From contig CAZNPU010000001.1 of the NCBI GenBank assembly GCA_964575335.1, forward strand, positions 248,001 through 312,000: a DNA stretch of 64,000 nt. The letters are read 5' to 3'. The translations under genes were made by a program, and so were the position numbers. The notes under the pieces are model-generated. The model saw only the letters and a list, made by a program, of their open reading frames with translations. It had not been told where the DNA came from and ran no database searches. Below, piece by piece: positions 8,135 to 16,743 of the stretch. Each line of letters starts with the position of its first letter. Position 1 is the stretch's first letter. The DNA comes from CAZNPU01 sp964575335. Its GTDB lineage: Bacteria; Planctomycetota; Phycisphaerae; Phycisphaerales; SM1A02.

Positions 8135-9214
8135 TTATTGCAGTGATTCGTCCACGCGCGATGCGAGGTTCTTGATCTTCTCTGCGGAGCTGCTGGGGCA
8201 CACCAGCGTGGCGTCTTTTGTGTGCACGATGATTAAATCTTCGCAATCCACCGTCGCGATCGTGTGATTCGGATCATCCGACACGGCCAGCACGTTGCGC
8301 GAATTCAGGTGCGTCACCTTGGCGTTCGTGCGGTTGCCGTCTTCATCAGGCGTAAGCGTCTGGCCGTAACTGGGCCAGCTTCCCACATCAAGCCAGCTCA
8401 CGTTCATCGGCACAGTGCAGATGGTGATCCGCTCATCGCGCGAGGCTGGCTCCATGACCGCAAAGTCCACGCTGATTTTCTTCAGCGTCGGGTACACCTC
8501 TTGCAGTACCGCCTGCTGCTGTGGGGTATCCCAGGCCTCTGCGATTTTCATCAGCCCCTTGTAATTTTCAGGCAGATACCAACGCAGCGCATCCATGAAC
8601 GTGCGCGCAGCAAAGATGAACATGCCGCTGTTCCAGTTGAACGTGCCGGCATCGAGGTACGCTTGTGCGGCCTCGAGGCTGGGTTTTTCCGTAAAGCGGC
8701 CGGCTTTGTATGCGCCTGGGAAGTCGGCAAGCGGTTCGCCGCATTCCACATACCCATAACCGGTGGCGGGATGGGTGGGTTTGATTGAGAAGGTCACGAA
8801 TCGCGACGGATCATCTTCAACCAGTTGAAAGCCAAGCTCAAACTTGCGCGCAAACTCATCCTGCGGTTCGATCAGATGATCGGCAGTAAGCACAGCAAAC
8901 ACCGCGTCGCGATCGCGCCGGGCCAGCACCGCAGCGGTCAGCCCCACAGCATTGACCGTATCGCGGCCCATCGGTTCACCAAGAATTTGCGCATCGGTGA
9001 AGGCAGGCAGCGCCTGGCGAATCGCGGTTCGAAACGCCTCGCCGGTGCAGATCAGCCGCCGCTCAGGCGGGATGATGCCGTCCACGCGCTCGGCGGCGAT
9101 CTCCAACAGCGACCGTCCGCCGAGAAGCGGCAGCAGTTGCTTGGGTTGTTTCGTGCGGCTCATCGGCCAGAGTCGTGTGCCGGACCCGCCAGCCATAATC
9201 ATTGCGTAGCGCAT
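8135..9214 (-). CDS. manC: Mannose-1-phosphate guanylyltransferase (GDP-mannose pyrophosphorylase)
   Basis: A 359-residue nucleotidyltransferase making GDP-mannose from mannose-1-phosphate and GTP for surface polysaccharides. The N-terminal MIMAGGSGTRLWPMSR is the pyrophosphorylase signature with the nucleotide-binding loop. TADHLI and FTEKPSLEAAQAYLDAG are further conserved family segments, and FNWNSGMFIF and WLDVGSW are typical of COG0836 enzymes. The C-terminal isomerase domain of bifunctional ManC/AlgA is absent, so this is the single-function form. I chose ATG 9214 because the family begins only a few residues before the glycine-rich loop. ATG 9229 is possible. No other sugar-nucleotide genes are adjacent. 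Confidence 0.92.
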   Translation of the reverse strand: MRYAMIMAGGSGTRLWPMSRTKQPKQLLPLLGGRSLLEIAAERVDGIIPPERRLICTGEAFRTAIRQALPAFTDAQILGEPMGRDTVNAVGLTAAVLARRDRDAVFAVLTADHLIEPQDEFARKFELGFQLVEDDPSRFVTFSIKPTHPATGYGYVECGEPLADFPGAYKAGRFTEKPSLEAAQAYLDAGTFNWNSGMFIFAARTFMDALRWYLPENYKGLMKIAEAWDTPQQQAVLQEVYPTLKKISVDFAVMEPASRDERITICTVPMNVSWLDVGSWPSYGQTLTPDEDGNRTNAKVTHLNSRNVLAVSDDPNHTIATVDCEDLIIVHTKDATLVCPSSSAEKIKNLASRVDESLQ

Positions 9215-9355
9215 GAACGAAAAGACCATTCTTTGTTGATGATTGATGAGTGACTCGTGATGATTGCAACGTGCTGCAACTCGCTTGCTTGCTGCGCTGC
9301 AGGCGCGCGCCAGCACGCGGCGGGCAATCCTAAATCGTCAGCCGCCACTCGTAAA

Positions 9356-9982
9356 TCACCCCAGTTCCTTCAATCGAAATGCTGCTGCAACCAGATCCTG
9401 CGCTTCGTTGATGGAAGGATCGGCGGTGAGTGCGCGATCAACCAGTTGCCGGGCCGACAGTTTCGTTTCACCCAGCTGCACCAGCACCGCTACTGCATCG
9501 CGGGCCAGACCAGCCTTACCGGCCGGCATGGCGCTGTCGGTTGCGGGCTTGAACTCGATAAAGCGATCCACCTTGCCGCTGAGCTCAGCCACGATTGTTT
9601 CAGCAGTGCGCTTGCCGATTTCAGGCAATGATTTGAGCAGGTCGGTGTCTTTGCTGGCGATGGCGGCGGCAATATCGCCAAAGGGAAGCTGCAGCGCACG
9701 CAGCGCCTTGCGATTGCCCATGCCTTTGACGGTGGTGAAAAGCTCGAAAAACGCGCGATCGCGAGGCGAATTGAAGCCGATCAGCCGGGGCACAAACGGA
9801 GGACTCTGGCCCTGTCCTTCCAGATAGTGCAGCGTGTGGAACTCAATCGTCTGGCCGATCATGTTCGCCAGCCGCTGCTCATCGGCGCCGGGCACCATCA
9901 GTTCATAAGTGATCCCGCCGCAGCGCAGCAGCGCCCGGCCATCTTCAATCGCCAGCAGTTGGCCTTCAATGCGGCTGATCAT
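9356..9982 (-). CDS. ruvA: Holliday junction branch migration protein RuvA
   Basis: A 208-residue DNA-binding subunit of the RuvAB branch-migration machine, which targets the RuvB ATPase to Holliday junctions. Domain I is an OB fold (MISRIEGQLLAIEDGRALLRC). Domain II has two helix-hairpin-helix motifs (TVKGMGNRKALRAL and LPEIGKRTAETIVAEL). Domain III at the C terminus is the RuvB-contacting helical bundle (VAVLVQLGETKLSARQLVDRA). I chose the methionine of MISRIEG, which is standard for the family, rather than the longer frame to 10126. ruvB and ruvC are not next to it. ruvX is two genes downstream on the same strand. Confidence 0.95.
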   Translation of the reverse strand: MISRIEGQLLAIEDGRALLRCGGITYELMVPGADEQRLANMIGQTIEFHTLHYLEGQGQSPPFVPRLIGFNSPRDRAFFELFTTVKGMGNRKALRALQLPFGDIAAAIASKDTDLLKSLPEIGKRTAETIVAELSGKVDRFIEFKPATDSAMPAGKAGLARDAVAVLVQLGETKLSARQLVDRALTADPSINEAQDLVAAAFRLKELG

Positions 9983-10067
9983 GATGCACTGATGATGGCA
10001 TCGCAGCGCGCAGCGGGCAAGTTCCAGGTTCTGGCGGCATGCGCGCAATGCACAGGACTTATCCCGC

Positions 10068-10838
10068 TTACCCCCATGTTTCCGCCGTCTTGGCCAGTTC
10101 ACGTTCCGCTGGAGGCTGCGGCTCATCGGTCAGCGGCCAACCGCTCGCCTGAGCCAGGCGCACGCGCAACTGCTGGGTGATGGCGTGCGCATCGTGCACG
10201 TTGCTGAAGTCGATCAGATCGATGAACTCCACGCGGGCGCGGCTGCGCGTGAAGATGCTCTTGCCCAACTCGGTGGTGTCCGGCGTGCCCGAAACCCAGA
10301 CCAGCAGCACGGGAGCTTTAGAGCGGGCCACAATCAGGCCGACGCCCGGGAAAAAAGGGCGAATCTGACGGGGTGGGCAGACGATACGGCCTTCGGGAAA
10401 CAGGCCCACGATGCCGCCGCTTTTCAGATGGCGAATCGCTTCACGGGCAGCATTGGCGTCGCGCCCGTTGCGATCCACCGGTATTGGCTGTTCCCGACGC
10501 CAGAGCCAGTCCAGTTTCGGGCTCATCATTTCCGAGGCCATCATCCAGCGGATCCGAAAGCGGCAGCCGGCTTGAATGAGCAGCGGGTCAACCGAACCGG
10601 TGTGATTGGATACGACCAGCAGCGGGCCGGGGTTGGGCGTGTTGCGTAGCGACTCCATGCCGTGGAAGGTTGCGCGATGCACCAGGCGCGTGTACTGCCG
10701 CAGAATATGCCACAGCAGTCCGCTCAGCGGATCGCCGCCCATCGCGCGGGACAGCCGCGGAATCACCGCAAGCCGGATGATCGCGATGAAGCCGATCCAG
10801 CAGACAATGGCCAAAATGGCGATGGAGAGGGCGGACAT
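10068..10838 (-). CDS. plsC: 1-acyl-sn-glycerol-3-phosphate acyltransferase (PlsC-like)
   Basis: A 256-residue membrane-anchored acyltransferase converting lysophosphatidate to phosphatidate, or a related lipid acyltransferase. An N-terminal hydrophobic helix (about residues 3-28) is followed by the catalytic HX4D motif (NHTGSVD, His79 and Asp84), the EPIPVDR-like block (EQPIPVDRNG) and the substrate-binding FPEGRI motif. Its C terminus is low in hydrophobicity. It starts the run of minus-strand genes and lies about 85 bases upstream of ruvA. The exact acceptor substrate is uncertain, as the LPLAT family includes several specificities. Confidence 0.88.
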   Translation of the reverse strand: MSALSIAILAIVCWIGFIAIIRLAVIPRLSRAMGGDPLSGLLWHILRQYTRLVHRATFHGMESLRNTPNPGPLLVVSNHTGSVDPLLIQAGCRFRIRWMMASEMMSPKLDWLWRREQPIPVDRNGRDANAAREAIRHLKSGGIVGLFPEGRIVCPPRQIRPFFPGVGLIVARSKAPVLLVWVSGTPDTTELGKSIFTRSRARVEFIDLIDFSNVHDAHAITQQLRVRLAQASGWPLTDEPQPPAERELAKTAETWG

Positions 10839-11009
10839 AACCGGGCACTAACTTTGGCAGGTTGCCCGAGGTTGTCAAACCGGCGGCTTGCGCAGCGGCG
10901 GCAAGCCGGATGCGTGCAGCGACACACAAACTGCGTCAGCCGGGGTCAACATGGGCAGGCGCAGCGTCGGAACAATGCGGGTTTGGCGCGGTGTTTTCTT
11001 CGCGCCGCG

Positions 11010-11038
11010 TTGAGAGTTGGCCGTCAAGTCGCTATGCT
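11010..11038 (+). promoter_or_regulatory. Candidate sigma-70 promoter of carB
   Basis: TTGAGA at 11010-11015 and TATGCT at 11033-11038 are separated by 17 bases. This would place transcription start about 30 bases before the carB ATG at 11075. No CarA leader, PyrR site or arginine operator is evident. Confidence 0.5.
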
Positions 11039-11074
11039 GCCTCAGATTTTGCGCCGCACACGCCGTTTCGCAAC

Positions 11075-14000
11075 ATGCCACGACGCGATGACATCCACTC
11101 AATTCTGATCGTCGGTTCGGGGCCGATCGTTATCGGCCAAGGTTGCGAATTTGATTATTCCGGCACGCAGGCCTGCAAGGCCCTTCGCGAGGAGGGCTAC
11201 CGCGTGGTGCTGGTCAACTCCAACCCCGCGACGATCATGACCGATCCGGCGTTCTCGGATCGCACCTATATCGAACCGATCACGCCCGAGGCGGTGCGCA
11301 AGATCATCCTGAAGGAACGCGAACGGGGCACGCCCATTGACGCGCTGCTGCCCACACTGGGCGGTCAGACGGCTCTGAACTGCGCGTGCGCGCTGTACGA
11401 TGACGGCACGCTGGCTGAATTCGGCATCGAGATGATCGGCGCCAATCGCGACGCGATCTATCGGGCTGAAGACCGTGAGGCGTTCCGCCGCGTGGTTGAA
11501 CGCGCCGGGTTGCGGCAGGCCAGAGCCAGAACCGTCAAAACCATGGAGCAGGCCTGGGAGTTTTTACAGGAAATCGGCCTGCCAGCCATCATTCGACCGG
11601 CTTTTACCCTCGGCGGCACCGGCGGCGGCATCGCCTATAACCGCGCTGAATTCGAGGACATCGTGCGAAAGGGCATCGATGCCTCGATGATCGGGCAGGT
11701 GCTTATCGACGAATCGCTGCTGGGCTGGAAAGAGTACGAGCTTGAGGTCATTCGCGACAAAAACGACAACTGCATCGTTGTCTGCGGCATCGAAAACGTC
11801 GATCCTATGGGCGTGCACACCGGTGACTCGATCACCGTCGCGCCCATCATGACGCTCACCGACAAGGAATACCAGCGGATGCGCGACGGTGCGTTCGCCA
11901 TCCTGCGCGAAGTGGGTGTGGAAACCGGCGGGGCGAACGTGCAGTTTGCGGTCAATCCCGAAACCGGCGAGCAGATTGTGGTGGAAATGAACCCCCGCGT
12001 CTCCCGGTCGTCGGCGCTGGCCAGCAAGGCCACGGGATTTCCCATCGCGCGCATCGCCGCCAAGCTGGCGGTGGGGTACACGCTGGATGAGCTGCGCAAC
12101 GACATCGTCGGCACCACCAGCGCGTGCTTCGAGCCGAGCATCGATTACGTCGTCGTGAAGATGCCGCGATGGACGTTTGAGAAATTCCCCGAAGCGGATG
12201 AAACGCTCACCACGCAGATGAAAAGCGTGGGCGAAGCGATGTCGATCGGCCGCACGTTCAAAGAAGCGCTGCAGAAAGCCATTCGCTCGATGGAGGTCAA
12301 GCGCTTCGGGCTTGGGCTTGACAAGAACGACAAGTGGCTGGCGGCGAAGCGCGTGGTGGAATCGGGTGAGTTCCGGCTCACCGGCGAGCGCACCCCTGAA
12401 ACGCCCAACGGACTGGTCGCAGCCGACGGTTCGCCGATTCTCTGGCCCATTCCGGAAGATACGCTCATTCGCAAGCTCACCGTGCCGAGCCAGGGGCGGC
12501 TGTACTACATCCGGTACGCCTTCAAGATGGGCTGGGACATCAAGCGCATCGCGGAGCTTACGAAAATCGATCCGTGGTTCCTTGATCAAATCCAGCAACT
12601 GTGCGAGTTCGAGGATGTGCTGTGCAGCTACAGCAGGCTTGAAGACTTGCCGCGCGAGTTGTTGTTCAAGGCCAAGCAGCTGGGCTACAGCGATCCGCAA
12701 CTGGCGAACCTGTATCTGGGCGAAATTTCCACTCAGAGCATCCTGAAGGTTCGCGCTTATCGCAAAAAGCTGGGCATCGAGCCGGTGTACAAGCTGGTGG
12801 ACACCTGCGCTGCGGAATTCGAGGCGGCGACGCCGTACTACTACTCGACGTATGAAGCGCCCTTTGCAGTGACCCGGACCGTTCCCGGTCCGGACGCTGC
12901 AGACAACAATCGCGCTCCTGACAGCACAGCTTCAGAATCCGCCGGCATGCAGTGCGATGATGAAGTTCGCATCACCCCGCGCGAAAAGATCATCATTCTT
13001 GGCGGTGGTCCGAATCGCATCGGCCAGGGCATCGAGTTCGATTACTGCTGCTGCCAGGCTGCATTTGCAGCAAAGGAAATGGGCTACGAATCGGTGATGA
13101 TCAACTCCAATCCGGAGACGGTCTCAACCGATTACGACACAAGCGACCTCCTGTTCTTCGAGCCGCTGACGCTGGAAGACACGCTCAACGTGATGGAGCG
13201 GCTCAACGGCGGAGGAATTGACAGACCAGATCGCAGCGGCGGTGTTGTTGGTGTGATCGTGCAGTTTGGCGGACAAACGCCGCTAAATCTCGCTCATGGT
13301 CTGGTGGCTGCGGGCGTGCCGCTCATCGGCACTGGTCTGGAATCGATCGACCTTGCTGAAGACCGCGACCGCTTCAAGGCGCTGCTGGATGAACTTGGCT
13401 TCAAGCAGCCCGCCAGCGGCATTGCGTATTCGCTGGATGAAGCGGTCAGCATCGCCCAGCAGATCGGCTATCCGGTGCTGGTGCGGCCCAGCTATGTGCT
13501 GGGAGGGCGCGGCATGGAAACGTGCTTCGATGAAGAGGCGCTTCGCCGCTACATGCGCACCGCTGTGGATGTTTCCGATCTCGCGTCTGCGCCGGTGCTG
13601 GTGGATAAGTTTCTTTCCGAAGCGATCGAAGTTGACGTCGACGTCATCGCCGACTTTGAACCGAATCAGTCATCAGCCAGTCGGCAGATCAACAATCAAT
13701 CACCAAACCCGCGGGCGCTTGTATGCGGCGTGATGGAGCACATTGAAGAGGCGGGCGTGCATTCAGGCGATTCAGCCTGCACCATTCCGCCGTATTCGCT
13801 TTCGCCTTCCATCGTGCGCGAGATCAAGCGCCAGGCGCGCACGCTGGCTGAGCGATTGGGCGTGCGCGGCCTGATGAACGCGCAGCTGGCAGTGAAGGAT
13901 GACACGATCTACATCCTGGAAGTCAACCCTCGCGCTTCACGCACCATTCCGTTTGTCTCCAAGTCCAAGGGCATATCGTGGTCGCGCCTGGCGGCAAAGG

Positions 14001-14716
14001 TGATGATGGGCGCGTCGCTTGAGCAATTGGGCATCAGCGAGGTTCCTGACACCGGCTTCTATTCGGTGAAGGAAGTGGTGCTGCCTTTTGCCAAGTTCCC
14101 CGGAGTTGATGTGATTCTTGGGCCGGAGATGCGCTCGACCGGCGAAGTCATGGGCATGCATCGCTCGCTTCCGGTCGCGCTGGCCAAGGCGATGATGGCG
14201 GCCGGCGTCACGCTGCCGACCCAGGGCAATGTGTTTCTTTCGGTGCGCGATTCGGACAAGCCGCATTGCGTGGAGATCGCGCGGTTGCTGGTGTCGATGG
14301 GATTCACCGTGTTTACCACCGGCGGCACGCACGAACTGCTCAAGCAGCATTCCATCGACACGGAAGTGCTGCGCAAGGTCAGCGAAGGCGCGCGGCCGAA
14401 CATTCTGGACAAAATCGCCAACGGTGAGATTCATCTGATCCTGAACACGCCCACGCGCAAAGGCGCGCATACCGACGAAGGCCGCATCCGCGCCATGGCT
14501 GTCCGCGCCAACGTGCCGATGATCACCACCATCACCGGCGCACGTACCGCTGTGCAGGCGATTGCTGCCTTGCGGGCCGGAGCGTGGTCGGTTGCGGCTA
14601 TGCAGGATTATTTTCCGCATCTCACCCGGCCGCCGGCGCCGCCGCGACCGGAAGCTCACGGTGAAGCAGTCATTTCGCGCACCGTGAACTGCAGTACTGT
14701 TGTCATCGGCATGTGA
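11075..14716 (+). CDS. carB: Carbamoyl-phosphate synthase large subunit
   Basis: At 1213 residues it is longer than the usual 1070 or so. It makes carbamoyl phosphate for arginine and pyrimidines, with ammonia from CarA. The two homologous halves are clear. The first opens with ILIVGSGPIVIGQGCEFDYSG, the second with IIILGGGPNRIGQGIEFDY, each an ATP-grasp unit. The allosteric MGS-like domain is at the C terminus (FTTGGTHELL, NTPTRKGAHTDEGRIRAMA). Extra length comes partly from a polar linker of roughly 40 residues between the halves (after YYYSTYEAPF) and a short Gln/Ser/Asn-rich insert after DVDVIADF. The start is ATG 11075, since earlier codons are not family-like. carA is not adjacent. Confidence 0.95.
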   Translation: MPRRDDIHSILIVGSGPIVIGQGCEFDYSGTQACKALREEGYRVVLVNSNPATIMTDPAFSDRTYIEPITPEAVRKIILKERERGTPIDALLPTLGGQTALNCACALYDDGTLAEFGIEMIGANRDAIYRAEDREAFRRVVERAGLRQARARTVKTMEQAWEFLQEIGLPAIIRPAFTLGGTGGGIAYNRAEFEDIVRKGIDASMIGQVLIDESLLGWKEYELEVIRDKNDNCIVVCGIENVDPMGVHTGDSITVAPIMTLTDKEYQRMRDGAFAILREVGVETGGANVQFAVNPETGEQIVVEMNPRVSRSSALASKATGFPIARIAAKLAVGYTLDELRNDIVGTTSACFEPSIDYVVVKMPRWTFEKFPEADETLTTQMKSVGEAMSIGRTFKEALQKAIRSMEVKRFGLGLDKNDKWLAAKRVVESGEFRLTGERTPETPNGLVAADGSPILWPIPEDTLIRKLTVPSQGRLYYIRYAFKMGWDIKRIAELTKIDPWFLDQIQQLCEFEDVLCSYSRLEDLPRELLFKAKQLGYSDPQLANLYLGEISTQSILKVRAYRKKLGIEPVYKLVDTCAAEFEAATPYYYSTYEAPFAVTRTVPGPDAADNNRAPDSTASESAGMQCDDEVRITPREKIIILGGGPNRIGQGIEFDYCCCQAAFAAKEMGYESVMINSNPETVSTDYDTSDLLFFEPLTLEDTLNVMERLNGGGIDRPDRSGGVVGVIVQFGGQTPLNLAHGLVAAGVPLIGTGLESIDLAEDRDRFKALLDELGFKQPASGIAYSLDEAVSIAQQIGYPVLVRPSYVLGGRGMETCFDEEALRRYMRTAVDVSDLASAPVLVDKFLSEAIEVDVDVIADFEPNQSSASRQINNQSPNPRALVCGVMEHIEEAGVHSGDSACTIPPYSLSPSIVREIKRQARTLAERLGVRGLMNAQLAVKDDTIYILEVNPRASRTIPFVSKSKGISWSRLAAKVMMGASLEQLGISEVPDTGFYSVKEVVLPFAKFPGVDVILGPEMRSTGEVMGMHRSLPVALAKAMMAAGVTLPTQGNVFLSVRDSDKPHCVEIARLLVSMGFTVFTTGGTHELLKQHSIDTEVLRKVSEGARPNILDKIANGEIHLILNTPTRKGAHTDEGRIRAMAVRANVPMITTITGARTAVQAIAALRAGAWSVAAMQDYFPHLTRPPAPPRPEAHGEAVISRTVNCSTVVIGM

Positions 14717-14761
14717 CATACTTTCAATCTTGGGGCGACGGGTGTGGAGGGTTGCTTGGTG

Positions 14762-16567
14762 ATGGAGAAACAACGCTTCAATACCCTGACGCAAACGTTG
14801 CAGACGCTGCGACAAGCAGTGGCGATGCTGGAGGAGACCGCCGCGCATCACGATGCCCAGCGGCACGATGAGGCTGTGGCGGAAATCACGCGCCTGGCGC
14901 AGTCGCTGAGCACAATCCAGCAACATCTTGAGCAGGCGGTGCAAAAGGATCAGTCGCTTCGTCATGCAGTGGCGCATCTTGGTCGCTGGCTGTCGAGCTT
15001 GGCCGAGACCCCGCAGCGCGACGATGAGAAAGCGCAGCGCTCTGAAGCACGTGCAGCTGCCGAAGCTGCCGGGACGTCAGCGTCAACGATCGCTTCTGAT
15101 TCGGATGTCGAGCATCGCGCGCGGCCAGGCTCATCGAAAGTTGCGCCTGCTGCGTCCCAGCGATCCGCTCCGCCGGCGCCCACGCAGGAAGTGCCGCTGA
15201 TGATTGGCGGGGCAGCCACGACCATCAACGTGCCCGGAACTGCTGAGGAAGCTAAAGCGGCGCGACAGGCGACAGAGCGGCCGGACAATGGCGGGTGGTC
15301 GGTATCGCCGTCATCGCCGATTGCTGCGCCCGCGCCGCCGATCGACCTGGCGATGATCGCCAAACGCTGTCGCGTCAAGGAAGAGGCGTGCCAATGGGCT
15401 GCTGAGTTTCGTGATCCATGGGAAGACGATCATCCTGATGCGGTGTTGCGCAAGGCGCGCTATGACGACATCATTGCCCGCGCCCGCGCGTTGCCAGACT
15501 GTTACGCATGGGCGCTCAATTCGCGCCTGGCGATTCCGGGTTTCAAGCGGATGATGGCCTATGCGCGCGGCTATCGAAATCTCGCGCTGGCGTGCGAACT
15601 TGCTGAGTCAATTCGTCGCGACGGACCGCGGGGCGGAGACTGGCTTGAATCAGCCTATGCGCTGCTGGCTGAAGCGCAATCAGCGCTGCGCGCCGCGCTG
15701 GAGCAAGACGGACTGTTCAACGACAACGATCAGGAGGAAGCGTTCCGCTGGCTGCGCCATCGCACGAGTGAGGATCGCGTGCTTATCGCCCGCCATATGA
15801 AGCTGGAAGACCCGGCTGACTTGGAGAACGCTGACGATCTAGCAGCAAGGCTGGACGCGCTTCGATCGCGCCTGAACAAGCTGCGCAGTCAGGAATCGCA
15901 CCGCCGCGCGATGCTGAACAAGGCTCGCTATCACGCGCGAAAGCTTCGGGAAAACCAAAGCAGCGATGCGATGGCCGATTGGTGCACTGTGGTGGAATCG
16001 GTGCATGCTTCGGTTGAAGCAGGCACCCCAGCTTCGGATCCCGATGTTCGCGATCTGCTCATGCCGATCATCGATCAGTTGCCCGATGAACTGGAGCTTC
16101 CAGCCGGTTTCGAGCGCGTCATGGATGCGATCGATGCGCATATCGCCGCTGCGGAAATTGAGGAAGAAGAACCGCACCTGCACCCCCGCGCCGTGTCTGC
16201 GGAAGTTGAAGAAGTGGCCCGGCTGCTGGAAGGCAAGGTGGTGGTGCTCATCGGCGGTCAGTGCCGCGACGCGTCCAAACGCGCGCTGGAGCGTGAATTT
16301 CGACTCGCTGAACTGCGGTGGATTCCAGCACGACATCATCAGTCGCACTACCTCTTTGAGGCAGCAATCGCCCGGCCGGAAACCGCCCTTGTCATGCTCG
16401 CGATCCGCTGGTCGAGCCATTCGTTTGAGAATGTGGATGAACTGTGCCGCAAATACGGCAAGCCCTATGTTCGCCTGCCCGGCGGATATAGCCCCAATCA
16501 GGTGGCCAGCCAGATACTCGCTCAGGTCAGCGACCAGCTTCGGAACGATCTGACGCAGAACGAGTAG
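14762..16567 (+). CDS. Large protein with C-terminal DUF2325-like domain
   Basis: About 601 residues. The N-terminal part (1-100) is helical and coiled-coil-like. Next come a Pro/Ala/Ser-rich linker (100-200) and a long helical central region. The C-terminal roughly 100 residues (VVVLIGGQCRDASKRALERE, then HHQSHYLFEAAI and the VDELCRKYGKPYVRLPGG block) resemble DUF2325, a small Rossmann-like domain of unknown function. No catalytic motif or membrane segment is evident, so a cytoplasmic role is likely. The start could be ATG 14762 or GTG 14759. GGAGG lies 8-11 bases upstream, which suits the GTG slightly better. It follows carB by about 45 bases, but nothing links them functionally. I cannot assign a function. 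Confidence 0.7.
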   Translation: MEKQRFNTLTQTLQTLRQAVAMLEETAAHHDAQRHDEAVAEITRLAQSLSTIQQHLEQAVQKDQSLRHAVAHLGRWLSSLAETPQRDDEKAQRSEARAAAEAAGTSASTIASDSDVEHRARPGSSKVAPAASQRSAPPAPTQEVPLMIGGAATTINVPGTAEEAKAARQATERPDNGGWSVSPSSPIAAPAPPIDLAMIAKRCRVKEEACQWAAEFRDPWEDDHPDAVLRKARYDDIIARARALPDCYAWALNSRLAIPGFKRMMAYARGYRNLALACELAESIRRDGPRGGDWLESAYALLAEAQSALRAALEQDGLFNDNDQEEAFRWLRHRTSEDRVLIARHMKLEDPADLENADDLAARLDALRSRLNKLRSQESHRRAMLNKARYHARKLRENQSSDAMADWCTVVESVHASVEAGTPASDPDVRDLLMPIIDQLPDELELPAGFERVMDAIDAHIAAAEIEEEEPHLHPRAVSAEVEEVARLLEGKVVVLIGGQCRDASKRALEREFRLAELRWIPARHHQSHYLFEAAIARPETALVMLAIRWSSHSFENVDELCRKYGKPYVRLPGGYSPNQVASQILAQVSDQLRNDLTQNE

Positions 16568-16743
16568 CGAGCAGGGCGGTGCGAACGTAGAGAAAAAAGC
16601 GAAGAAAAGCACGCCCGCACGACCATCAACCAACGCAGCGCTAGTGCATTGGCCGGTTACAGACGGCTGTTTCAGCGATCCGCGTCGCGGTTCTGGCGGC
16701 TGGCCTCGCCCCTTTCGTGCGGTGCCGCTAGAATCTTCGCCCT

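Noticed and set aside
11564..12700. Open frame of 378 codons opposite carB
   Set aside because: An antisense shadow of carB with no motif or ribosome binding site.
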